A DNA stretch of 64,000 nucleotides from Pachyseris speciosa (Eukaryota; Cnidaria; Anthozoa; Scleractinia; Pachyseridae): contig JAEMWC010000001.1 in assembly GCA_016490735.1 (NCBI GenBank), positions 3,302,501 to 3,366,500 on the forward strand. Direction: 5' to 3'. A program made the translations under genes and the position numbers. The notes beneath the pieces are model-generated. The model searched no databases. It had not been told where the DNA came from and saw only the letters and a program-made list of their open reading frames with translations. This document shows, in pieces, positions 24,773 to 33,720 of the stretch (the first letter of the stretch is position 1; each line of letters opens with the position of its first letter).

Positions 24773-27001
24773 GGGCTCTACCAGATTTACTTCCTACCAC
24801 TTCCGGTGAATATTTTCTGCTTCGAACTGCTTCTCAAGGCTGTTTTTTCGCAGTTTTGATCCTTGGATGCGAAAATGCGTCGCTATTCTAAACGTCAGGT
24901 GCGCTGCAGCTGATTTTCTAAACCTACACTGACGTACAAAATCAAGAAGTCAAACCGCGAGCGATTTAGGATGTCGAATAGTGCTCGATTTCGAGTATTC
25001 GAAGGCCCATTGGCGTGCGAATTCTCTGCTTACTCTTCGTGGCGTTATGAAAGAAGTGGCTAGTGTTCTTCAAACCTCTGGGCTTTCTTCTGCTGGGAAG
25101 TGGGCGTAAAAGCGAAATCGTTTGCACATTACGCCCACTTCACTTCGCGACCCCGATACAGACCTAGAACGCCTGGCAGAAAAGTGGACTTTGAAAGGAT
25201 GGTGGTTTGCGGATGAGTCAGAGTTTAAACATCCTTTTCTCCTTCTACACTCAAAAATAGAATTTTTCAGTTGTATTTTATACGATTTAATACGAAATAA
25301 AACATAATAGCCACTGTCTAAGTGATATTTACTTAAATGTTAAATTATCACTGCACTACATGTATTATCTGTCCAAAGCAGGGCATCTACTCTTATTACA
25401 CAGTAACGTAACGATGATATAGAACCTATTGTCATAGAAGGAATTTTAAAGTATCAAAGTATATATCACAAGTAAGATTTTTGAAATGCAAATTCTCTTG
25501 AAGAAATCACGGTAGAATACTCTTTTCCTGGTTTGATTCTTATGTTGAAAACTGTGGAATTTTGTTTTTTAATCATCAGAAAAAAGATTCTTGTTGTACT
25601 TAACAGCATCAATGGAAACAACAGAGGGTAGTGATAGCGATGATTTTGATAGCTTCAGGTTCCGTGTCAGGAAAATGCCAAAAATTTAAAATAGATATGT
25701 ATATAATGTAACAAAAATTTGAATAATATCTACTAACAAACTATGATTTTTTTTAAAATCATCATCAAAACAGTTATAATATAGAAATAACTTATTGGTA
25801 TACTTAAAGGACATCAATAGAAATGTAGATAATGTAACAAAAATGTCCAGAGATGTATCTTCTGGAGGTATGTACATTTTTCAGATCCCACATGCAAGGG
25901 CCCACTTGTGACTTCTGTATCAGCATCACAACTTTCCAGAATTTTGCTGATTTTTTCCAATGTTACTTGCAAGATCATGTTTTCGTTTTTTAAGTTTTAG
26001 CATTTTTTTTTGGCATATATTGAAACGTCTCAACCGATTATTTAGGCTTTAAAAACCAGCGCTGGCGTACTTTTAAGCGTGGTTAAATGAGCGCGTAAAC
26101 TTGTCACCTGACGACCATGATGCGATTGATATTGATCAAGATCATTCATTCTCTACCAAAAGTCTTAAAAATCGCCTCCAGTTACAATTTTTAAATAAAA
26201 AAGATTGTTTTGAGAGTAGCCGTTCAACTTTGAGCTGCTGGAAATGTTTCACTAAAGAAAGCATCTGCGGAGCTGCGAAGGAGCGAAGGAGCAATTTTTG
26301 GCGAACGAGCAATTTTCCCCATAAGCAATCTCAGGGTAAGTCCCCAAAAAAGTGTTGTAAAGCGTATTTGATTATTATCTGAGTACTTAGAAAATGGGCT
26401 GAACATAAATGCAATGCAATGATTTTTTAAAATGTTATTTGTTATCCGCGTTTCAATCTTCTCCATCCTTCACCATTCTCGCCATATTTACATTTATTCT
26501 TGTCTCTTTGGTGCTTATCTTCCCTGAAAATTTGTTATTCAGTCACTGTTTCGCATTATTTAAATGCATTCTTTATCTCTGTAATAATAACCCAAAATAT
26601 CGTGTCCGTGCTCCTTTAAGATGCGCAGCAAGAACGTCAAAAAAGCAGTAGATTCAGTAAGCTAAGCAATAGCTTCCCACTTGGATGGCACTTTTTGTTT
26701 GCGTCACTACTGTGCGCGGACTACCACGTGAGATTTCCTAATTACACGTTTGAAGGAGGACTTAAACAAAACAGCGGCAGGCAGTCTATCACAACTAAGC
26801 TTTTTGATTCCATCACTTGTAACCCAAACCATAAATTGCATGAGCTCTTGCCACCTCGTAACATTTGTGAATTCAATTTAAGACGAAAGAGGAATTTTAA
26901 TGTCCCCCTTAGTGTCCCCCTGGCTAAGACGAAGAGACTTATGAACACATTTATATACAGTGACTGTGATTAAATTTTTAGCTATATGTATAGGTGTATT
27001 T
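24773..27001. other. Stretch without a supported gene
   Basis: I see no convincing coding exon. A weak direct repeat (TAGAWATGTAKATAATGTAAC) lies near 25692 and 25819, about 128 bases apart. The open frames at 26101-26382 and 26695-26973 have no recognisable motif. Confidence 0.35.
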
Positions 27002-27190
27002 AACAAATAAAAAAGCCTTAACCGTGCTTTGTTCTGTTATAAGGCACGCAAGGAAGTGACGAGAGCACGAAAGAAGTAGGAAGAAGCACGAGCCGCAGGC
27101 GAGTGCTTTTAACTACTTCTTGAGTGCTCTCGTCACTTCCTTGCGTGCCTTATAACAGAACAAAGCACGGTTAAGGCTTTTTTATTTGTT
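27002..27190. mobile_element. Fold-back element, about 80-bp arms
   Basis: Left arm 27002-27080 pairs with right arm 27111-27190 with few mismatches. The termini are AACAAATAAAAAAGCC and its complement. The loop is about 30 bases and GC-rich. It is non-coding and would form a strong hairpin if transcribed. Confidence 0.65.
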
Positions 27191-27682
27191 TTATAATATA
27201 GTTTTTCCCACATTTGTAGCTAAATTCATTTCAATTTGTGAGAAAACTGAGCAAATTTATTCTCAGCTTGCGCGCGCGGAATGGCGTCAGTGATCGTACA
27301 TGTTGCGTCAACACTGTGTCTCGTTGTAAAAATTCTTTTTAACTGGCGGTTAGAACCGTTCAGGTAAAAAAAGCATCACTTAGAATTCGTATCGTCTGTT
27401 CTGTTTTATGACTGTACTATTTTAATCGAGAAGTTTATTTTTTTAATTGTGAAGAATGCCAGATTTGTAATGATCTTGAAACTGCACGCGCAGACAAATG
27501 GCGTCATCCGCGTGCTTTGTACTCTCACAAGGCACGCTCGATTTCAATGAAAAGATGCGCCAGCTATATTATAAATAGGGATATGTGTATATTTTCTTAT
27601 ATTTCTCTTACTTTTTATTAGATTTTATTAATCTAACGATTAATCTAATTCACCCTTTGGCTGCGATTTTGATCAGAATAAA

Positions 27683-27729
<47 letters not shown>
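27683..27729. repeat. (CTAT)n microsatellite
   Basis: About twelve CTAT units directly follow CAGAATAAA, an arrangement often seen at the 3' end of a retroposon, so this may be the tail of an old non-LTR insertion on the plus strand. Confidence 0.75.
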
Positions 27730-28104
27730 ACAGGATAAACTTTCAACTTGGAACAAAACAGTAAGAACCCGACTGCGGGAGAATTCGCCTACAACTAAAC
27801 TGAATTTTAGCGAGTTAGAAATGTCACGATCAACTGAGTTCAAAACAAAGCGAATTCACTTTACGTCTTCTCAACAGTAAATGCATTTCAGTCGTGGAAT
27901 AAATTGAAAATTATTATATAAAGAAAACATGTATCTCTACTAAGGAAGAAGAAGATTTCTATATAATCAGAAACTTTTCTTATTTGATTATTTTAATTTG
28001 GAAAATATATTTCTACGTCAACCTTTCCGACCACTGAATATACTAATACTAATAATGTACGATTGATTGATGTGATTGCTACGACCGTGGTCAAGTATAT
28101 AAGC

Positions 28105-28815
28105 CAATGTGGTTCCGCAACGTCAGAAATTGTCTTTTGCTAACCACGGGCTGTAAACCACTCCGTGAATTGGCTAAGAGAATCATGAAAACCGTTGTAG
28201 GTTTGGACGGATGCACTAAAAGCGGTAACAAAGGTGCTGAGCTCTTCTTGTCTGAAATCAGATCGACGCCGAAGACCGCGGTAGCTTTACTTAAATTTGC
28301 TTGTTTGGTGGAATTTCAGTCATCACAAACTGTTAGTACAGTACCCTTTTGAAAATTCCTCTCTATCGAACACATTTAATTATGTGAAGACAAATGAAGT
28401 GACATGTAAACTGGATCGAATTTTAAACAAACAAACATGAGGCGGTTAAAAGAAAATGCCTCGTGCGATATCATCAAGTTGCCTTTTAGACCCACTTGTT
28501 CTGCATATGCAACTACTAACTCGTATAGAATAAATGCGCGAAACAAATCTCAATTGATGCCATGTGGTAACGTTAGATAAGCGCAAAGGGGAAAGTTCAC
28601 TTCTTTATGGGCACTGAAAAGCCGCTCTGATCATGTAAGCTTCTTCCTGACAAATCTGACTACGTCCTATAACATGCATCTGAGCAATTTTTTACGCCAC
28701 CCATTAGTGAGACGACCATATTTTCCTCTACATTCAGCAGCTTAAGTTAATAGTATCAATTCCGAGGATTCTTTAAGTTACTTTCCTGATAACTGTTGTC
28801 GGTATTCAACCATGT
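28105..28815 (+). repeat. Diverged direct repeat, copy 1 (copy 2 at 63040-63565)
   Basis: Blocks such as TTTGGTGGAATTTCAGTC and GAGACGACCAT, in the same order and orientation, recur at 63040-63565. Copy 2 is shorter and diverged. The two lie on opposite sides of the nested elements. No coding content is certain. Confidence 0.65.
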
Positions 28816-29584
28816 TGCTCGCATTCACAATCTCAACGAGTTAACCCATGGTGAAATGAGGTTAAAAACTTTGTGTAATCAACCATGGTATTAATTAACA
28901 TCCGCTACGTATAGAGAACGAATAGTTCAGTTCTTCAAAAGATAATGTTAACAAGCTTGCTATCATAAGCTACCGATAATAATAGACTCAGTGAAGCAGT
29001 TCGGCTGACATGCACTTAGGAGAAAACATTGATGTAGGTAATTGTGCTAAACATTTTCGTCACAAGGTTCTGTTTCGTTTTTCCTTTAAAATCAGTCTTT
29101 GCCTAAATGATTCCTTAACTAAAAGGAAATGACATTCCAAATGAACCGTACTCCACATTGACTGATGTGATTGCTTCCGACCATGGTCGCTGGGATCATT
29201 CCCGTTTTCGTAATTCTAAAGGATAACTTAAGGTGGTCAAAGGAGGTCAAAAGTCATATTTCAATAACGATAGGCTTGAAACTAACTACATGGCGATAGA
29301 CATGTTTACATTAAGGTAATTCCCATGAAAATGACGCACTATCCAGATTTTTTTCACACTTGACACAATTAATACTCATACATAGGACATTGAAAAAATA
29401 CAATAAAAAGATGGGGTCACCGTGCTTGTTTTCGCCCTGTATGCCTGTAATTCTAAGTGATTTTACTGAGGCGCGAGAAATGTTCGAAACTTGAGCAACC
29501 CAAAAAATTGTTATTATGTAGCAAAAACTATGAATAGTAGTGAAACCTGGAGCCTAATTGTTTTTCTGGCCTATAATCTTTCAG
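28816..29584. other. Non-coding flank of the outer element
   Basis: No supported gene. ACTGATGTGATTGCTTCCGACC near 29160 echoes GATTGATGTGATTGCTACGACC near 28066. AATAAAAAGATGGGGTCACCG near 29402 resembles ATAAAAACTGGGGATCATCG near 61713 on the far side of the nest, suggesting one more dispersed repeat. Confidence 0.35.
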
Positions 29585-29590
29585 TATACT

Positions 29591-30200
29591 AGTAGTATAC
29601 CTTCAGCAAAATTAATCCTCGTTACTGGGTTCCCCTTCAGTTCCGTGTGGGTTCCCTTTGGATTCCCTCGCAAAAAGTGGGCTCCCTTTATTAATATGCA
29701 TAACGGTCGAGTCCATGACGTCACCCATTGTTATAACCTAGGGAAAAAATGCGTTCCTCCATACTAATTCGGTATAGGTTTACTAATGAGCGTCAATCTT
29801 CTACAATAAAAACAATTGGCACATGTAGAATCTATTATGTGTTCAAAATAAAAACGCGCTTTTCGTTGGTAGCGTCAACCTTGCTTTCCGCTTCGTTAGT
29901 CACTAATTATTCAAAACTAGTGATCCAAACTACCCTATATTTGCATACGAACTCTGAAGTAAAAAAGCCCATGGGACATCCTTGAAACCACTGCCATTCA
30001 ACAACGACAATAGACGGCTTAAGTTGTTTGGAACGATCAATATAAACACGCGACTAATATGAATTACACGTTTCTTGAGAGACAAACATAAACTTTATTG
30101 CCTTTTCTCAGGGAATACAGAAACAATGCAGAAAGTGATTTGAAATGAATAAACGTCAGTCATCCTCATGAGCTTCGTGTGGAGGAAAAATCAATAGTCT
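29591..30200 (+). repeat. Left TIR of the outer element
   Basis: About 610 bases match 60880-61516 in inverted orientation. It contains a palindromic TGACGTCA (29716-29723) and, on the minus strand, a poly(A) signal (30094-30099) suited to the gene that ends at its inner edge. The right copy has about 27 extra bases, near 61266-61292. Confidence 0.85.
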
Positions 30201-30838
30201 TCATCTTGGCTTGGAAGATAATGACTCTTCTTAAAATCAATGTGTTTCACTGCGTGACAATCAGCGCAGCAAATAAATCCATCCGTCGAGTGTTTACGAT
30301 CAACAGGACTTTTGTATGCGCAAATCGGACAAGTGTTATAACAAACATGCCAGTGGCATCTGGGGCATTTCATTACTGCAGTTTGGTGGATGTTTTCTCC
30401 GTTACAATGGTAGCAAGAGCCTTTTCCTTGACGCAAAATCTCTGGACTTGCGCTCTCTTCAGAACATTCAACGTCTGAATTTCCTTCATGTTCCAGATCC
30501 GCAGGGTTTTCGGTTTCTCTGCCATCTTCAACATCACTGCTTTCGGAAACCATTTCTTCATCACCAGCCTCGCCGTCTTTATCTCGATAGGCTCGTTCTT
30601 TTTCCATTAGCTCAGCCAAAATTTTCTTATTCTTTATATAACGTTTATTAATTCCTAACTCTGCCAACCCGTCTACAAATGTTTTGAGAGCACGGGGTTT
30701 GGCAACATCATCGTTATAAGGGAGCAACACATATTCAACCAGCTCTGAGATGTTGGTCACTGGTATTATTCGCTGGTTTCGAAGTAACTGTCCATGAGGT
30801 GTCCAAAACAAGATATCCTTGGAAGCCGTCATGCTGTG
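30191..30838 (-). pseudogene. Outer-element zinc-cysteine gene, 3' part (split by Maverick)
   Basis: C-terminal portion of an acidic, zinc-cysteine protein whose 5' part is at 49786-49947. It encodes about 215 residues: a conserved-looking head (DILFWTPHGQL and ELVEYVLLPYNDD), an acidic linker, then several Cys/His pairs (CYHCNGENIHQ, CPRCHWHVCYNTCPIC and ICCADCHAVKH) that look like zinc ribbons. The stop is inside the TIR edge at 30191. The coding frame is the same on both sides of the duplicated hexamer, so the gene was open when the Maverick inserted. It may be a regulatory or DNA-binding protein. The family recurs beside capsid-type genes in cnidarian elements, by memory. Confidence 0.7.
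30833..30838. repeat. Maverick target-site duplication, left copy (GCTGTG)
   Basis: GCTGTG directly precedes the TIR at 30839 and recurs exactly at 49786-49791 after the other TIR. A 6-bp duplication is the known signature of Maverick/Polinton integration. Confidence 0.95.
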
Positions 30839-31206
30839 AGTAGTATAGTACTTGGGTGATCTAGCGCATTTTCCACATGATGGGGTAGCAGCGCATTTTC
30901 CACCGCTTGGTCAAGGTCATCGAATCGCCAAGGTCACATCTTTGAAATCAGTTGGTTCAATTTCTCGGAAAATTACCATGTGTAACTTTCTCGGAAAAAC
31001 AGTACTTGGGTGATCTAGCGCATTTTTCCATATGATGGCTGTCAAGGTCAAGGTCATCTCTTTAAGTACTCTAGGATGTGAAAAACACTTAAAGACATGT
31101 CGCTTTAGGTTAAATGGAGAATGAAGAAAGAAAGAAATCTCCGGGCCTTGGAAAAGCCCTATCGAATCAGATCAGGTAGCCAGATGGTAAATGATCTGAG
31201 TGAAAA
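30839..31206 (+). repeat. Left TIR of the Maverick, 368 bp
   Basis: It matches 49418-49785 in inverted orientation over equal length. It contains two copies of AGTACTTGGGTGATCTAGCG (near 30848 and 31003), three TCAAGGTCA sites and one CCAAGGTCA, two TTCTCGGAA sites, and the ATG at 31121 plus 28 codons of the zinc-ribbon gene. Confidence 0.95.
30911..31056 (+). promoter_or_regulatory. Putative promoter module in TIR (TCAAGGTCA and TTCN3GAA sites)
   Basis: TCAAGGTCA occurs at 30911-30919, 31042-31050 and 31048-31056, and CCAAGGTCA at 30928-30936. These match the extended half-site bound by monomeric orphan nuclear receptors such as the FTZ-F1/SF-1 and ERR groups. TTCTCGGAA occurs at 30962-30970 and 30988-30996 and fits TTC-N3-GAA. 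The same module, inverted, precedes PolB. Function is inferred from motif match and position only. Confidence 0.4.
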
Positions 31207-31771
31207 TAATTGTAATTCAGATATTCATGAATATTTGATTGAAATAGAAAATTGTATAACATGTCCTTTTTGTGATCTGAAAATAGCAGAACATAGTGTT
31301 AAAAAAGAGGAACCGTGTTGTGATAAACAGAAAATGTTTAATGATAATGGTGAAAATGTTTGCCTAAATTGTGGTTCAGTCCACGGCTATGACTATTGTG
31401 AGGAGTACATTGATTTTCATAGTAATATGTATAAAATAAAGCGGAAATCTGTATATCACCGGAAGTACCATATTGAAAATGTGATAAATGGTGTCTGTAG
31501 AAAGAATGGATTTCAAATTTCTGTAAAAGATAAGGGTAAAATATTGAAAATATTCCAAGAGATAGACAAAGTGCTTCCCTTGGTGAATAAGAATCGTAAA
31601 AGGATGATAAGTACGAAATTTATGCTTAAGCAAATATTTTTAATGCTTGATCTTCCATTTGATAAAATGATAGTTACTAGATCAAAAAAGACGCTTGGAT
31701 TTTATGATCAATATTGGGTTGAGATTCTATTGTTGAGATTTGATAAGATTATTCGTATTATCAAGCAGTGA
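31121..31771 (+). CDS. VLTF3-like zinc-ribbon protein, 216 aa, starts inside TIR
   Basis: The start ATG at 31121 and the first 28 codons lie in the TIR and are the same as the start of PolB. No later in-frame ATG precedes the domain, so the TIR start is needed. Cys pairs at residues 48/51 (CPFC) and 81/84 (CLNC) form a zinc ribbon. The block KSVYHRKYHIENVI, then a helical region ending in YDQYWVEIL, follows the layout of poxvirus-type late transcription factor 3 (VLTF3) proteins of large DNA viruses. If right, it would drive late transcription, fitting the TCTAA boxes on the virion genes. The call is by motif layout and moderate. An overlapping ATG at 31114 opens a 21-codon frame. Confidence 0.55.
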   Translation: MKKERNLRALEKPYRIRSGSQMVNDLSENNCNSDIHEYLIEIENCITCPFCDLKIAEHSVKKEEPCCDKQKMFNDNGENVCLNCGSVHGYDYCEEYIDFHSNMYKIKRKSVYHRKYHIENVINGVCRKNGFQISVKDKGKILKIFQEIDKVLPLVNKNRKRMISTKFMLKQIFLMLDLPFDKMIVTRSKKTLGFYDQYWVEILLLRFDKIIRIIKQ

Positions 31772-32246
31772 ATTTTTCATCATATTTCTGTAGGTACTTA
31801 TCAATAATTGGACTATTGTCAGTCACATAATCATCGATATTCTTCATTGAGATTTGTATACTTGAAGCATCAAAATCACCACTTCTCAACTTGTCTTTTA
31901 TTGAATTGAGTAGATGTTGATAGCTTTGATAAGCATATGTGCAATTTTGGATTTTCAAATCTAGGTTTTTATGCTTCATCCACCCTTGTATCAAAAGTGC
32001 TGCTGTACTGATGGCTACCAAACTAACACCACCTGTTGCCACACTTGTGGCGAGACCCCCAGTTGCAAAGATGATGGACAAGGAATTCCCCAGTAATTTC
32101 CATTTTTTGAACCGTTTAACCGCCTGTTTATGAGCCCAACACTTTCTGTGATATGTTCGGTAATAGGCTTTTAATTCATTTACCTGATCTTCTGTTAATT
32201 CATCTGAAATATGGTTCCAGTTGAATATGCTTTTTTGCTCTTTCAT
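31761..32246 (-). CDS. Two-helix membrane protein, SLATT-like layout, 161 aa
   Basis: Charged amphipathic N-terminal helix (about 15-50) with RKCWAHKQAVKRFKKWK, then one or two hydrophobic segments (LLGNSLSIIFATGGLATSVA and VSLVAISTAALLIQGWM), then a helical, charged C-terminal half. This layout resembles SLATT-type two-TM proteins, but that is a weak match. It overlaps the stop of the zinc-ribbon gene by a few bases, convergently. An infection-related membrane or pore protein is possible. I do not recognise a firm family. Confidence 0.5.
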   Translation of the reverse strand: MKEQKSIFNWNHISDELTEDQVNELKAYYRTYHRKCWAHKQAVKRFKKWKLLGNSLSIIFATGGLATSVATGGVSLVAISTAALLIQGWMKHKNLDLKIQNCTYAYQSYQHLLNSIKDKLRSGDFDASSIQISMKNIDDYVTDNSPIIDKYLQKYDEKFTA

Positions 32247-32255
32247 ACATATATT

Positions 32256-32678
32256 TTATATAACTATTCTCTTGAATATGCAATAAAGTATTCCAGATAT
32301 CTGGCCGCATAATGGAGATCTTTTTCTTCGCTTTGGTGTAAGGTACTTAGGTATAGCATAACTATATCCACGGTCTAAGGAATAACTGTTATAAAATCTT
32401 CCATACGCATCATGAAGTATACCATGTGTTTGTAATGCATCAATCCATCCAAGTGTATGTTCCAAGAAATGTGTCAAGCACCCACTACCTGGGCCAATAA
32501 GTCCAATATCCCTGTGAGTGTGTAAAATATTGCTTATCGAAATTTTTACATTAAAATGCTTGTGATACAGATATTGGTATACCAAAGCTGATTTTAAAAT
32601 TGCATCATCGACTTGAATAAATTGTTGTTTTGTTTCATCAAAAAAGAATTCAACATATTTGATTGCTTCTTCTATCAT
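32256..32678 (-). CDS. Unknown 140-aa protein with GPGSG and HDAYG motifs
   Basis: Intact from ATG 32678. The middle contains LIGPGSGCLTHFLEHTLGWI followed by GILHDAYGRFYN. A GPG loop before a His-Asp pair is reminiscent of PLA2-type folds, but the spacing and the missing HDxxY pattern argue against a clean match. The tail is basic (TPKRRKRS) and ends hydrophobic. It lies between the membrane protein and the small fibre, all on the minus strand, so a late virion or accessory role is likely from context. Confidence 0.5.
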   Translation of the reverse strand: MIEEAIKYVEFFFDETKQQFIQVDDAILKSALVYQYLYHKHFNVKISISNILHTHRDIGLIGPGSGCLTHFLEHTLGWIDALQTHGILHDAYGRFYNSYSLDRGYSYAIPKYLTPKRRKRSPLCGQISGILYCIFKRIVI

Positions 32679-33703
32679 ATATTATATCGTTGCATTAAAA
32701 CGCTATGATGATCCAAAATTGTTTTTTCGTCTAATGTAGAATCCAAGTAAACACAGAAAAAAATAATACAACCGTCCAATGGTGCTATGGAGCTTGGATT
32801 CAAATCACCGAAAGTCATTTGTGTGCTACCAGTTCTGTTAGCCGCTGTAAAATCTGCCATATGTTTTCCATTCCAATAGATCTTGCTGGTATTGGTATTT
32901 GGAGAAGATAAATTATCCCAGTGAACAGACAAGCAGTGCCAAACATTTATTTGACCCAAATCATTTACTGAATAATCTGCTATTTTTCTGAAACTTTGTA
33001 TAGATGCTGCTGGACCAAAATATACACAATTTGATTGATCAACACCACTTATAGCTAAATTTGAACCATTGTAATAGCCGACAAACTTATCATAACCTCC
33101 ATTATCATGACCAAAAAGCCCATTTTTCCATGGATTTCCACCTGTATTTGAATTTAATTTATAAACAATGAAGATATTAACAACATCATTATTTAAATTG
33201 ATTTGACTTGTCATTCTCTGTGATCCATCAAACTTCAAAAAATAACGTCCATTATGTTTCTCAGCCTTGGTACAAACAGTGGGTCTTATGTTTAAAGTTG
33301 ATTGCGTTGCATTATTTTCTTCATTCGAGAGATCGTACAATGTTTCAACTTTTCTGTCTGCATTCATATCTAAAAAATTATTATTCGCTCTGTCGATTTG
33401 ATAAGTGCATTTAGAGTATAATCTAATATATTCAGAAACCCATAAATCCAAAAAACTATCTCTGACAATATCAGAAACTTGTGATTTGACAACAACATGA
33501 TCAGAATCATTGCCTGCTTTTACATTAGTCAAATGTTTGTTTCCAAGATCATAGTGACCATCTTGTGTTAATGTAAAACCAATTCCTTTATCACCTCTCT
33601 CACCTTTAGGACCAATTGCACCAGTATCGCCTTTATCACCTTTTGGGCCTCTTTCACCAGTTATTGTATTATCTTGATTTTGTGGAGAATTAAAAACTCC
33701 CAT
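32675..33703 (-). CDS. Short fibre: collagen-like stalk with lectin-like head, 342 aa
   Basis: After MGVFNSPQ, residues about 16-42 are collagen-like Gly-X-Y repeats ([20 protein letters not shown]). A short phage-fibre-like segment (LTQDGHYDLGNKHLTNV) follows, then a beta-rich domain of about 230 residues (FLKFDGSQRM, NIFIVYKL and WHCLSVHWDN) like concanavalin/LamG-type lectins. This suggests a trimeric receptor-binding fibre. The collagen head parallels the larger fibre upstream, so the two are paralogous at the N-terminus. A TCTAAA box (minus, 33715-33720) precedes the ATG. Confidence 0.75.
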   Translation of the reverse strand: MGVFNSPQNQDNTITGERGPKGDKGDTGAIGPKGERGDKGIGFTLTQDGHYDLGNKHLTNVKAGNDSDHVVVKSQVSDIVRDSFLDLWVSEYIRLYSKCTYQIDRANNNFLDMNADRKVETLYDLSNEENNATQSTLNIRPTVCTKAEKHNGRYFLKFDGSQRMTSQINLNNDVVNIFIVYKLNSNTGGNPWKNGLFGHDNGGYDKFVGYYNGSNLAISGVDQSNCVYFGPAASIQSFRKIADYSVNDLGQINVWHCLSVHWDNLSSPNTNTSKIYWNGKHMADFTAANRTGSTQMTFGDLNPSSIAPLDGCIIFFCVYLDSTLDEKTILDHHSVLMQRYNI

Positions 33704-33720
33704 TATAATATTAATTTAGA

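Noticed and set aside
27002..27190. Hairpin as a transcription terminator or CRISPR-like repeat
   Set aside because: Arms of about 80 bases in an animal genome fit a fold-back transposon much better. There are no repeated spacers and no adjacent gene end.
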